64,000 nucleotides of DNA from assembly GCF_008727715.1 (NCBI RefSeq), contig NZ_CP044217.1, positions 229,639 to 293,638 of the forward strand, in the 5' to 3' direction. The first letter of the stretch is position 1. Each line of letters opens with the position of its first letter. Origin of the DNA: Mesorhizobium terrae. GTDB lineage: Bacteria; Pseudomonadota; Alphaproteobacteria; Rhizobiales; Rhizobiaceae. This document shows positions 16,962-25,150 of the stretch, piece by piece. A model generated the notes under the pieces. The model saw only the letters and a program-made list of their open reading frames with translations. It was not told the origin of the DNA and ran no database searches. The translations under genes and the position numbers were made by a program.

Positions 16962-17987
16962 TCAGACCCCTCCCCCGCGGCCGCCTCTCCGCCCGGCCGG
17001 GTGAAGGGCCGGCGCAGCCGGGCGAAGCTTTACCCTTGACGCGGCCGGCGGGCATGCGGCAGCCGAGTTTCCTCTCCTCCTTTCTTCTTCACCCTCCACC
17101 CTCGCCTTCAGGTCGGCGTTCCAGTCGACAATGCGTGGCCGAAGACGGACGAAGCCGCATCCCATCTTCATCGACGCATCTTCCAGGCGGTCTGCATATC
17201 GGTCCCCTTGGGCGTTGTCGTCGGTGGCGGCGACCAAGAGCGTGTTGTCACGCGCCGCGAGCCTGCGGATTGCTTCGTCGGTTGCCGGCGACCAGCCGCC
17301 GCCGGTGCTGAGATACAGGCTGTCTGCGCGCTCGTATTCGAGCGCGGCGAGGCTCATGGCGTCGATGGCCGCTTCGGTAACGCAAAGACGAAGGGCGTGG
17401 ACCGGGCCGAACTGGAAGAGGACCTTCGCGCCTCCTGTCGAGAAGCCGCGCCACTCGGGGCCGCGCTCCTCCCAGCCTGTGATGCGTCCACAGCAATCCC
17501 GGTGTGCCGCCCACATGCTGCCGCGCGGACCCTCGCGGAGCACGTCATTTCGGATTGCGGTGCGGATGATGGCATCGGGCAGGACCCGTTCGCCGTGAAG
17601 ATAGCACCAGGTCATCGATCCGGGCCACGGCTTGCGGCGCCTCGTCCATCGGTCGGGAATCGGGGCGGCCGGCTCTATCTTGCGCAGTGGTCGCGACCAA
17701 TCCGGATCCTGGGGGACAAAGCCGATAAGCGAAGCGACGCGTTCTAGAACTTCAACGAAGGGAACGCGGTCGAGATGTTCGACCAGGCTGAAAACATCGC
17801 CCTTGGCGTCCGACAGCGGATCGAACCATCCCCGGCCCCCGTGGATCACTATGACGATCTCGCGGTCGCGGCGGTATTTGACGGCTCTGCGCGTGCTTTC
17901 CTTCAAGTCGATGGCGAAACCAGCCTTTTCCAGCACGGCCGCGCACGGCACCTGGTCACGCAATTCTATCAGTTCATTCTTTTCCAT
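16962..17987 (-). CDS. DUF3991 and toprim domain protein (primase-like), 341 aa
   Basis: The N-terminus (LRDQVPCAAVLEKAGFAIDLKESTRRAVKYRR...IIVIHGG-like IVIVIHGGRGWFDPLSDAKGDVFSLVEHL) is the DUF3991 domain with its GDVFSLVEHL motif. A toprim fold follows: LCVTEAAIDAMSLAALE supplies the conserved glutamate, and LLVAATDDNAQGDRYADRL the acidic pair. The arrangement resembles plasmid primases and anti-restriction proteins that synthesise primers on the transferred strand. The C-terminus turns into a low-complexity Arg/Pro/Ala tail. The start ATG at 17987 has no clear ribosome binding site and overlaps an upstream frame, so translation may be coupled to it. Confidence 0.8.
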   Translation of the reverse strand: MEKNELIELRDQVPCAAVLEKAGFAIDLKESTRRAVKYRRDREIVIVIHGGRGWFDPLSDAKGDVFSLVEHLDRVPFVEVLERVASLIGFVPQDPDWSRPLRKIEPAAPIPDRWTRRRKPWPGSMTWCYLHGERVLPDAIIRTAIRNDVLREGPRGSMWAAHRDCCGRITGWEERGPEWRGFSTGGAKVLFQFGPVHALRLCVTEAAIDAMSLAALEYERADSLYLSTGGGWSPATDEAIRRLAARDNTLLVAATDDNAQGDRYADRLEDASMKMGCGFVRLRPRIVDWNADLKARVEGEEERRRGNSAAACPPAASRVKLRPAAPALHPAGRRGGRGGGV

Positions 17988-18357
17988 AGCTTTGCCGGCC
18001 CGCACTTGCGGCCGCCTTTCCTTCTTTTCCTTTCCCCGCACCTCGCGGAGCCCCTTCCGGACGCCGCGAAGAGCAAAGGGGGCAAGGGCGCGGCTGGCAC
18101 CAGCTGAGGAGAGTATGAGCGCGCACCGGCCGATCCGTGCCAGCCGCGGCGCAGCTTCCCTTGCCGCCGCAGCTCGCAAGCGGCACCGCCGGAAGGAAAA
18201 GGGCCGCCTCAATGAGCCGGCCCGCCGTCGAAGCGATTCCCTCCGCGAGGGTCTTGACCTCGTCGACATCGATCTCCGCGCTCGGCAGGATGCCGAACTC
18301 GGTGTCCGTCTGGTCGCCAAGCACCTTGGCAGCGATACGCTCGACACGGCGCGTCAT
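17974..18357 (-). CDS. possible small ORF overlapping the primase start, 127 codons
   Basis: The first 55 codons read MTRRVERIAAKVLGDQTDTEFGILPSAEIDVDEVKTLAEGIASTAGRLIEAALFL, a plausible small helical protein. The rest is Cys/Arg-rich and looks like out-of-frame sequence. The open frame also continues upstream of the ATG (DPLTPGRLE). It ends 14 bases inside the primase gene, which would fit translational coupling. I do not recognise it. It may be a truncated or frameshifted relative of a backbone gene, and the frame could be coincidental. Confidence 0.3.
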   Translation of the reverse strand: MTRRVERIAAKVLGDQTDTEFGILPSAEIDVDEVKTLAEGIASTAGRLIEAALFLPAVPLASCGGKGSCAAAGTDRPVRAHTLLSWCQPRPCPLCSSRRPEGAPRGAGKGKEGKAAASAGRQSYGKE

Positions 18358-18622
18358 CTCGAGGCGGCCCGGCGTGAGAGGGTCATGAGCAGGCTGCGTC
18401 GGGGATCGGCACCCTTCACGATCAGGTGCGCAACACGGTGCGCCAGCGTAGGCGGGGCTTGCCCACCGCGATAGGGGCAGTCCAAATGTAACCCGAGGGC
18501 GTCCGTGAAACTGGCACTATTCGGCCCGAACTCTTGCGAGCGCCATCGCGAGCGCGTGTCACGTCTTGGTTGGCAAAACCTCTATTTTCACCGACTTCGA
18601 ACGACCAGAAGACGCGTTTCCA

Positions 18623-18644
18623 CTTTGGGGATTTGTCTCCAAAG
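18623..18644 (+). promoter_or_regulatory. inverted repeat, probable operator of the XRE regulator
   Basis: CTTTGGGGA, a 4-base spacer and TCTCCAAAG form an imperfect 9-bp inverted repeat (one mismatch) centred about 70 bases upstream of the XRE gene. Its size and position fit autoregulation by a dimeric helix-turn-helix repressor. The interval 18358-18704 holds no recognisable complete gene. Confidence 0.45.
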
Positions 18645-18704
18645 GACTTACATCGAATAGCGGTTCGAGGCATAACGCCCAGGGATACTAGAAGGTGAGT
18701 TTTG

Positions 18705-19043
18705 ATGCCGCAGCATCCAAAAGCTGGAAAGCACGCGGCCGGATTGGCGCCGGATTGGGACGATGCCGAGCGTCTGCACAAGCGTTTGAGCAATGCGCTT
18801 ATCCGGATTCGCGATGTATACGGCCTGACCAGCAAGGAAATGGCAGAACGTCTTGATGTGACCGAAAGCTATATGTCCCAGGTATTCAATGGACGCCGTG
18901 ACGTTCGTCTGTCGATGCTGAACCGGATTTCGAAGGCGTTCGACATTGAAGCATTCGAACTGCTGGAAGATAAATGGGGCGAGGCGAAGTTGCGGCGGCG
19001 GCGAAGGAAAACGACCCGGCCACGCACAGCCGCTACCGAATAG
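18705..19043 (+). CDS. XRE family helix-turn-helix regulator, 112 aa
   Basis: Residues 25-85 (RLSNALIRIRDVYGLTSKEMAERLDVTESYMSQVFNGRRDVRLSMLNRISKAFDIEAFELL) form a Cro/CI-type helix-turn-helix with the recognition helix ESYMSQVFNG. The C-terminus is strongly basic (LRRRRRKTTRPR). GAAGGTGAG lies upstream of the ATG at 18705; a TTG directly before it is less likely. It is transcribed rightward, opposite to the backbone block, and converges with the RcgR/RcgA pair. It probably binds the inverted repeat at 18623-18644. A role in controlling transfer genes is possible from position but not shown. Confidence 0.85.
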   Translation: MPQHPKAGKHAAGLAPDWDDAERLHKRLSNALIRIRDVYGLTSKEMAERLDVTESYMSQVFNGRRDVRLSMLNRISKAFDIEAFELLEDKWGEAKLRRRRRKTTRPRTAATE

Positions 19044-19124
19044 GGGCACAGTCTTTGTATGTCGCCGCATGTGAACAGCACGGAGACCCGAGACCTTGCT
19101 GATGATCCGAGCAGCTTACGCCGG

Positions 19125-20150
19125 TCATCTTAGCGGGGTCGGCCGATCAGTTCTCGAAAGAAACCGCTTCAGGCTTAAACCCGCCAACAAAACGTAGGGC
19201 GGCATTGCCAGCGAATAGTGGCCGCAGTTCAACTCAAGAACGTTGGGTCTGGCGCCGGTGTCCTTCAGCTTCCGCATGAAGCTTGCCGACAGTTCCGGCA
19301 AAACCACCTTGTCTCTCTTGGCCAATACGACGTGCAGGGCAAGATCCGTCCGTGCCAGACGATGAACATAGTTCTCCAGATTAAGCGGACCCCATGCCCG
19401 CCTGAGATCAGTCAGATCGATCTCAGGTTCAAGGCTATGGCGTATCGCTCGCGTTGCGCGACCTGTCCAAACCATATCGGCCAGGCTTCCCGCCGTCAGA
19501 AACAACGAAGCTCTCGACACGGCCAGGTCATGCGCCGCGACCAATCCAGCGACCCAGGAACCCAGGCTCATACCGAGAACTGAAATGTCCCTATAGCCTT
19601 CGCGCTTCAACCAGCGAATGAGCTTTCGGCCGTCCAATACGGCCTGCCTCATGGATTGGATCGTTCGACCAAGGTTGGCGCTGAGCATATAGTCCGCATG
19701 CGAGGAATCGAGACGGCTGCGCTGGAAATGATAGGGCATTGCGAGCTCGACAACCGTGATGCCGCGTTTGGAGAAAAAGCTGGCAATCTGGCGATTCCAG
19801 GAGCTCGCATTCCAATGATGAAAAATCACCAACGCCTGATCGCACGATCCGCTGTCGGTGATTTTTGCCCAGACCACATCGTTTTCTTCGACGTCAGTCG
19901 AAATGTCCGATGGAAATTTGAGCCATTCGCCCTGTCTTTCAAAACCCTGGCCGTTGCCGCCCGTCTCATTGAAAAAGGCTGGGTCGGCCACGGCTTGGTC
20001 GGCCAGGACACAAAACTCCTCGATAGTTCCTGCCTGCTTTTCGCCTGGGAAGGCGCGATCGGCGTCGAGGATGAAAGCGGTTGCCTTCTTCCCTTCCTCA
20101 CCGCGACGTGCCCGCCGTTCGTCCCAGCGATCAAGCCATCTATGATACAC
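19125..20150 (-). CDS. rcgR: alpha/beta hydrolase, RcgR-like (putative lactone hydrolase), 341 aa
   Basis: The sequence carries an alpha/beta hydrolase fold: a strand and oxyanion region (ALVIFHHWNASSWN), the nucleophile elbow GMSLGSW in VLGMSLGSWVAGLVAAH, and late DKVVLPE and CGHYSLAM, which probably supply the acid and histidine. It sits directly behind, and overlaps, the RcgA membrane protein. That pair matches RcgA-RcgR, described for rhizobial plasmids as affecting conjugative transfer, with RcgR classed as a putative quorum-lactone hydrolase. I chose the GTG at 20150, which overlaps the rcgA stop; no ATG with a site exists, so the start is uncertain. Confidence 0.75.
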   Translation of the reverse strand: MYHRWLDRWDERRARRGEEGKKATAFILDADRAFPGEKQAGTIEEFCVLADQAVADPAFFNETGGNGQGFERQGEWLKFPSDISTDVEENDVVWAKITDSGSCDQALVIFHHWNASSWNRQIASFFSKRGITVVELAMPYHFQRSRLDSSHADYMLSANLGRTIQSMRQAVLDGRKLIRWLKREGYRDISVLGMSLGSWVAGLVAAHDLAVSRASLFLTAGSLADMVWTGRATRAIRHSLEPEIDLTDLRRAWGPLNLENYVHRLARTDLALHVVLAKRDKVVLPELSASFMRKLKDTGARPNVLELNCGHYSLAMPPYVLLAGLSLKRFLSRTDRPTPLR

Positions 20151-21753
20151 TTTGATCGTTTCCCAACTTACTCGCGCTCCCTTGGCCGAACCCCGGGTCG
20201 ACCAGGCCGTATGTTGCGAGCAGCACTCCAACGCCGAGGAGGATCGAGAAGCCTGAAAATGTATCGAGCAACAAGTAGCTGGCAACGAGCAGTGTCACGA
20301 CCGCCGACATCTTCCACAAAGGGACTTGGGATTGACGTCCGACGCCCAAACGGATCGCGCCATGCAGAAAAACGACACAGGCCGAAATTGCGATGAGAAG
20401 ACTGCTGAAATGCGTCGGCAATCTATAGCTGAATCTGTTGCCCGCATGAGCGCGCTCATACACGGCCGACGATAGATCGCCGACCAACCAGGTTACGATA
20501 TTCGTTCCGTCGGATGCGAGGTACGAGCTTTGAAGCTTCATGACCGTGGCGATCAGGACGCCCAAAATTGTGCACCGGAACACCCACCGCATCACTCTGA
20601 AGCCGGCTTCATCTAGATCTGGATCACGTTGGATGTCCGATCGAAATTTCGATGCCTCGCGAATTTTCCGCAGGTCGTCGATGACCGAATAGAGCAAAAT
20701 GAGACCAGCGAAGAACAGATAGAAGCACAGGCACATATATACGTAGGCGACCCCTGTGAACGCGATCTCCGTCGGCACCGATATGGCCTCCGGGCGTATG
20801 ATCGCCAACTTTCCCCAGTCTATAGCATAGTTGCCGCCGCCTTTGATCAACGGGATCAGACACACGCCGATCCACTGGAAAAGTCCGGCGAACAACACAC
20901 AGATCAGAAAAACCGCCCAGAAAGAATAAGATGACGCGTCTATGACGGCTTCCCAAGTATGGAAGCTTTCACCCAGATTGCCGGATCCTACAAGCTTTGG
21001 TCGCTCTTCGTATTTCCACGAGGTCACGAGTTCAGACACGAAGGCCAGGAAGAGAGGCAGGAACACCATGAACACGAACGTCCAGTTCGCGGCCCACAGG
21101 AATCCAACTTGCTTAACGATGCCGTCCGCACGCGCATATTTCACGTTGTGAATGCCGAGCATAAACGACAAAAATCCAAGTGCGGAGATGCCTGCGAACA
21201 CCGAGGCTGGCAGATTCAAGGGGGAGCCGTGGCTAAAAAGCGCTTCCGATCTCCTCGCTAGACTAAGACGTCTGGTCGCTTCCGCTGCGTCCGTATCCCG
21301 TGCCAGTTCCGCCCGGGGCTCTGTCGCGGCTGCGGAAGTGCTGAAAGGCGCTGGATTTGGACCCGGGAGCGCATCATCGATTCCCGTTCTCTTCGATTCG
21401 CGCCGCTTGGCCGTCAGTCGCGATTGCGCGGCACTGAGCGCCACCTGCCATTCCCCAGTTGCGATTGGATCATCGCACCCGAAAACCCTTGCCAACCAAC
21501 GAATGTTAGCGGCGCTAATCCCTTTGTCGTTCTCCTGAAACCAAAGCTGTACTGTCCGCAGGTCGACTCCAATCCGGTTGGAATCAATCTGTGAGATCGC
21601 CTCGGCAAGAAGTTCGGGCGTCCATGGTCCGGCGGGAAAACCATCTGCGCCCATTGGCCGTCCAGCGCCCGCCGCAGCAAATCGCCTGAACAGCTCTTTG
21701 AAATCACTCCCCTCAGGTGGCGATGGGAGAAAATATTTTCCGTTTTTTATCAA
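20140..21753 (-). CDS. rcgA: RcgA-like membrane protein (putative transporter), about 537 aa
   Basis: The N-terminal 130 residues are soluble (SPPEGSDFKELFRRFAAAGAGRP...AEAISQIDSNRIGVDLRTVQLWFQENDKGISAANIRWLARVFGCDDP), with a helix-turn-helix-like pattern. About seven or eight hydrophobic segments follow, for example PASVFAGISALGFLSFMLG, WAVFLICVLFAGLFQWIG, YVYMCLCFYLFFAGLILLY and VTLLVASYLLLDTFSGF. This layout, together with the RcgR hydrolase overlapping its end, fits RcgA, a membrane protein reported to influence rhizobial plasmid conjugation. The frame is open to 22218, but the protein-like part begins near 21750; a TTG at 21753 is a tentative start without a strong ribosome binding site. 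Confidence 0.75.
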   Translation of the reverse strand: MIKNGKYFLPSPPEGSDFKELFRRFAAAGAGRPMGADGFPAGPWTPELLAEAISQIDSNRIGVDLRTVQLWFQENDKGISAANIRWLARVFGCDDPIATGEWQVALSAAQSRLTAKRRESKRTGIDDALPGPNPAPFSTSAAATEPRAELARDTDAAEATRRLSLARRSEALFSHGSPLNLPASVFAGISALGFLSFMLGIHNVKYARADGIVKQVGFLWAANWTFVFMVFLPLFLAFVSELVTSWKYEERPKLVGSGNLGESFHTWEAVIDASSYSFWAVFLICVLFAGLFQWIGVCLIPLIKGGGNYAIDWGKLAIIRPEAISVPTEIAFTGVAYVYMCLCFYLFFAGLILLYSVIDDLRKIREASKFRSDIQRDPDLDEAGFRVMRWVFRCTILGVLIATVMKLQSSYLASDGTNIVTWLVGDLSSAVYERAHAGNRFSYRLPTHFSSLLIAISACVVFLHGAIRLGVGRQSQVPLWKMSAVVTLLVASYLLLDTFSGFSILLGVGVLLATYGLVDPGFGQGSASKLGNDQSVS

Positions 21754-21931
21754 ACTCTTACAGGCGATGGGTTCGTATCGCTTCGCTTGTCTTCGTATCG
21801 TATCGTGCCCTCGTCCCCAATCAAAGTTTCTATCAGTTCGATTTTGCCCTGCATAGGAGCGGACCAGGGCGATCGGCAGGAGAGAGCAGGGCGTCGGGGG
21901 CCAAACACGCTGTGACCGAAGGACGCCAATC

Positions 21932-22261
21932 ATGCGACTCGAAACTACTTGCCCGAATTCATCAGAGAATGCAGATGGAGGCGTTTTCGCAGCAATATCC
22001 GTCCATCGCCGCAAAATGCGTGACCTGGTGAATTTTACTCGCGACTGCGACAACAATTTCCACACCGACCAATTCTCCGCGAGACAAATGGAACGTTTGT
22101 CGCGAGACGAGCAACTGGCTTTGAGCGCAGTCGCAGAGATGGCCGTCGCGTCAGCCGACGATCGTCGGGCAAAGGCGGTGTATCTGGCCGAACTGATCGA
22201 CGCTGATCCTGAGTGCATGAGGCCCGATGATCTTGTGGCCGCATTGCTGTCGTTGGCGTGA
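21932..22261 (+). CDS. hypothetical protein, 109 aa
   Basis: A rightward ORF divergent from rcgA. GAAGGA lies 8 bases before the ATG at 21932. The first 28 residues look less structured; from MRDLVNFTRDCDNNFHTDQFSARQMERLSRDEQLALSAVAEMAVASADDRRAKAVYLAELIDADPECM onward it is acidic and helical. A second ATG at 22016 could be the real start. It ends 25 bases before the stop of the converging 456-residue gene. No family is recognised. It may be a small regulatory or structural plasmid protein, but nothing in the sequence says which. Confidence 0.5.
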   Translation: MRLETTCPNSSENADGGVFAAISVHRRKMRDLVNFTRDCDNNFHTDQFSARQMERLSRDEQLALSAVAEMAVASADDRRAKAVYLAELIDADPECMRPDDLVAALLSLA

Positions 22262-22286
22262 ACATGGCAACGTCTCTCGGGCCAGT

Positions 22287-23657
22287 TCAGCCGTTGACGA
22301 AACGAAGTCGCCTATGCGCCGCGTGGGCCAGCACCCATCGCTGCAGGTCCTCGCCGAGGGCTTGTGCGTTGGCCGGCCGGATGTCAACGGGATGGATCTC
22401 ATAAGTCGGGCCGATTTCCTTCATCCGCGGCAATGTCCTTGCCTTGGCGGCGCGATATTGTTCGGTGTCCATGCCCATGGCTTCGATGACAAGGTGCATC
22501 GGCCGGTGGTCCGCAAACACTGTTTCAAGCACGAAATCCGGTCGGCATAAGCCTTTCGGGGTCGCGATGGCGAACAGCGGCCTTCTAATTGTGATCCGCA
22601 GTCGCGGCGCAGCTTCAAAAAGCGATGTCTGCAGCCAGATCAGCAAATTCGTTACGTCGCGTTCGAATCCCGATTCGACAGGGTAAAGCGTCTCGCCATT
22701 GAACACGGGCTGCGCATAGGCCTGCACGGCACGTAGATCGCCATCGTCATCATCGCCGAAGTCAGCGTTTGCGATCACGAGATACGGCCCGCGGTGTCGG
22801 GGATCCCCGCGCAGCGGCTGCCGCACCCGAGATAGGACCTCGATCGGCGTCGACGTCGCGGCGGGATAGATAGACGTTTGGGTGACGCTCGTCGAAAACA
22901 GGATCATGAAACCGGTCCGACGCTGGTTCGGCGCCCAATCCGGCCGTGACTTGCGCAGCAAACGCTGAAACCGCGAGTTCTTGTCGCCGTAGTCACCAGC
23001 CCAGATCGTCGACAAGGCCCCGAAGCGCCAGGTACGTGTGACGCGCATTTTAGCGCCGGCGTTGCGCAGGGCCTCGAGCTGACTTTTCAGTTGGTATTGC
23101 GGGGGCCAATCCTGAAGCGGCCTGAGAACATTGATGCCGGCGCTGTCCATAAGCCTCCAAAGCACAATAGAAAGCCTGGAAGGGCGGTCGTTTCGTTCGC
23201 GGTCAGGATCGGGCGGATTAGGATCTGGATCCGCGAGTTGAGTCGGAATAGCCGGGAGCGCATCGACATAGGTGGTCTCGCGGCGCGGCACCGGCCGCAG
23301 ATTGAAGGCGCGATCGTGAGCAGGCGGGTCGAAGGCTCGATCGACATGGAACGGGCAATCGTCAGCATGGTTCGGCCGATCTATGCGAGTATGGGGATCT
23401 CCGTCGGCCGGGGAGAGCCGGCGCAAGGTAAACGTCCGTTCCTGTTGCTGGGGGGCGAGCAGTGGCTTATGCGCACCGCCGATGCAATCGCATTCAATCC
23501 AGCCGTCGCGGAGCTTCGCCTGGCGAATGACTGCGAGGGCGATTGCGTCCTGCTCGCTGGATGACGAATGCGCGTACCATGACCGCAAGGCCTCGGCTTC
23601 CTCCGTGGAAATCACGTCGACGGGGTAGTCAGGCCTACCTCTGAGGACGATCCTCAT
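22287..23657 (-). CDS. unknown protein with zinc-binding-like N-terminus and nuclease-like C-terminus, 456 aa
   Basis: The N-terminal region has a CDC...H pair (WIECDCIGGAHKPLL) followed by RPNHADDCPFH, a spacing that could bind zinc. The middle holds LSIVLWRLMDSAGINVLRP and a helical region. The C-terminal 120 residues contain RPDFVLETVFADHRPMHLVIEAMGMDTEQYRAAKARTLPRM, with the D...ExxG...K pattern of a PD-(D/E)XK nuclease fold. It is a single leftward gene between the rcgA region and pseudogene debris. The overall layout reminds me of DUF1173-type plasmid proteins, but I cannot assign it firmly. A plausible role is DNA processing; this is inference only. Confidence 0.6.
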   Translation of the reverse strand: MRIVLRGRPDYPVDVISTEEAEALRSWYAHSSSSEQDAIALAVIRQAKLRDGWIECDCIGGAHKPLLAPQQQERTFTLRRLSPADGDPHTRIDRPNHADDCPFHVDRAFDPPAHDRAFNLRPVPRRETTYVDALPAIPTQLADPDPNPPDPDRERNDRPSRLSIVLWRLMDSAGINVLRPLQDWPPQYQLKSQLEALRNAGAKMRVTRTWRFGALSTIWAGDYGDKNSRFQRLLRKSRPDWAPNQRRTGFMILFSTSVTQTSIYPAATSTPIEVLSRVRQPLRGDPRHRGPYLVIANADFGDDDDGDLRAVQAYAQPVFNGETLYPVESGFERDVTNLLIWLQTSLFEAAPRLRITIRRPLFAIATPKGLCRPDFVLETVFADHRPMHLVIEAMGMDTEQYRAAKARTLPRMKEIGPTYEIHPVDIRPANAQALGEDLQRWVLAHAAHRRLRFVNG

Positions 23658-24012
23658 GGCGGATCAACATAGCTGAGCTGAGCAACCGCTGCACGTGTCG
23701 GCTGAGGCGATGTGCCCCACGGGTTACGCCCGTGCGCCAAGAACGCCTGTATAGCGCACAAGTTACCCTGCGGGCTTACAGACGGTCGCGCTTTGAACTG
23801 TCTTTCTTGCCGCAAGCGGTTCTCCCGAGCGATGCCTGGGCTGGCCTACGGGAACGAAAATTCGCTTTCCGCTGACCACGCCAACGTAACGTTCTTGATC
23901 TCTAAAATGATACTCTCGTATAATTTGGTCCACGTCCAGTATGTCCCTGCCCCTCCGAGAAAGGGCAGGCTTGCGTGATCTGGCTTGCTCATTCCGGTAC
24001 CGCGGTCGACTA
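23658..24012. other. 355-base interval without a clear gene
   Basis: On the minus strand, bases 23763-23945 read DILDVDQIIREYHFRDQERYVGVVSGKRIFVPVGQPRHR, which looks protein-like, but it has no supported start and lies beside a dead parB. It may be a remnant. A hairpin with CTGCCC arms is at 23946-23968. Nothing else is recognisable. Confidence 0.35.
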
Positions 24013-24564
24013 CTATCCCGGCCCGAGACGCCTGGTGAGTTCTTCAAGGGATTCGAGTGGACGACAGACAATCGTCCCCCCTTTGACCTTGCCTTTAAGT
24101 GCAATCGTCACATTCATACCAATTGCATCGGCAAGCCGCTATTCCAGCAAGAGCAAGTCGGCATCGTTCTCCGAAGCAGCTGGACGCGATACCGATGGCC
24201 TCTCGACCGCAGGCGTCCGCGCGAGGGCTTCTGCCTGTCACACGGACAGACCGTTCTCGACGATGTGACGCGCAACCTCAGCGGGGTCATAGGAGGTAAC
24301 CAGCGTGCGGGCGCGCCCTGCGGACAAGGCCCCGCTGACCAACATATCGTGAACCACGTCCGGTAGCTTCAGAAGTTTCAAGGTGTTGGTGACGTGGCTC
24401 CACCTTCTGCGGATGACTTGCGCCCGGGCCAGCGTGTCAAGCGAAGCCAATGCGGCTCCGGCCTGGAAAGCGGCGTCGCTCGGCCCACCGCCGGCGGCCA
24501 GCACCCAGGAGGAGACGGTCGGCGGCACGGACGGAGTGGTGGTTGCGCGATCGAGAAGAATCAT
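24013..24564 (-). pseudogene. chimeric remnant: DUF1403 N-terminus joined to a chromosomal-type ParB fragment
   Basis: From 24564 to about 24420 the frame reads the start of a DUF1403 protein (WVLAAGGGPSDAAFQAGAALASLDTLARA; compare AAFMAGSALNSLDNLVRA in the intact DUF1403 gene at 31942). It then switches, in frame, to a ParB core (SHVTNTLKLLKLPDVVHDMLVSGALSAGRARTLVTSYDP, NGLSV). The ParB sequence continues past an in-frame TGA (24240-24238) as QAEALARTPAVERPSV, past a TAG (24141-24139) as RLADAIGMNVTIALKGKVKGG, and ends ESLEELTRRLGPG with TAG at 24013. This is a recombination junction followed by point decay. The ParB part resembles the Spo0J/ParB family rather than plasmid RepB. Confidence 0.8.
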
Positions 24565-24890
24565 GGTTTCGAGCGTAAGATGCTGGTGTGCTTTGCGCCA
24601 TCAATTTCGACCAAAAACGCACAGCTTGTCGACAACTCAAAACGAACGATAATCTTGTGTTCGATGACGCTCTCGGAGTCTCGTGGACTCGACAATTCGA
24701 GCCGGGAGATCGGAAATTGTGTCGGCCCCGCACGCGCAGCACCCGCCTCTATTCCAACCGAACAGCCCCCAACCAGCCTGTGGCGTGATAGCTACCATTT
24801 AATGCAAAAGCCTTCGTTACGGTTAACGGGTCCTTTCCAAGCCGCTGGCACGAGATCTAGGGTGAGCTGCGGCCGACATGAGGATCAACG

Positions 24891-25091
24891 ATGGCATCGA
24901 ACTTTGCACACGCGCGCGAACTCCTCGCCAAGGCCAAACTGGAGCTGTCTGGCGATGACGAAACGAGCTGGAAATCGCGCCGCGCGATCGATCTCCTCAT
25001 CGGCGCCATTATGACCGAGGAATATGCGAGCCCTCGTCCGCCGGCGGAGATCATCTCATTTGAACTAGCGGCCCGGCAACGGCAGGGGTGA
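24891..25091 (+). CDS. small hypothetical protein, 66 aa
   Basis: MASNFAHARELLAKAKLELSGDDETSWKSRRAIDLLIGAIMTEEYASPRPPAEIISFELAARQRQG is a plausible compact helical protein. GAGGAT lies a few bases upstream of the ATG. It is convergent with repC, whose stop is 60 bases away. Small ORFs at this side of repABC are common, and one in this position could be transcribed toward the replication operon, but I recognise no family and have no evidence for function. Confidence 0.45.
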   Translation: MASNFAHARELLAKAKLELSGDDETSWKSRRAIDLLIGAIMTEEYASPRPPAEIISFELAARQRQG

Positions 25092-25150
25092 CTTTTTTGT
25101 CCAGGAAACCATTGCCTCATCGCGCGAGCAGCCCAACTCTCCGAACCCAG

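Noticed and set aside
24394-25014. 206-codon plus-strand ORF across the ParB remnant
   Set aside because: It is antisense to the DUF1403-ParB remnant and overlaps the better supported small ORF at 24891; composition is not protein-like.
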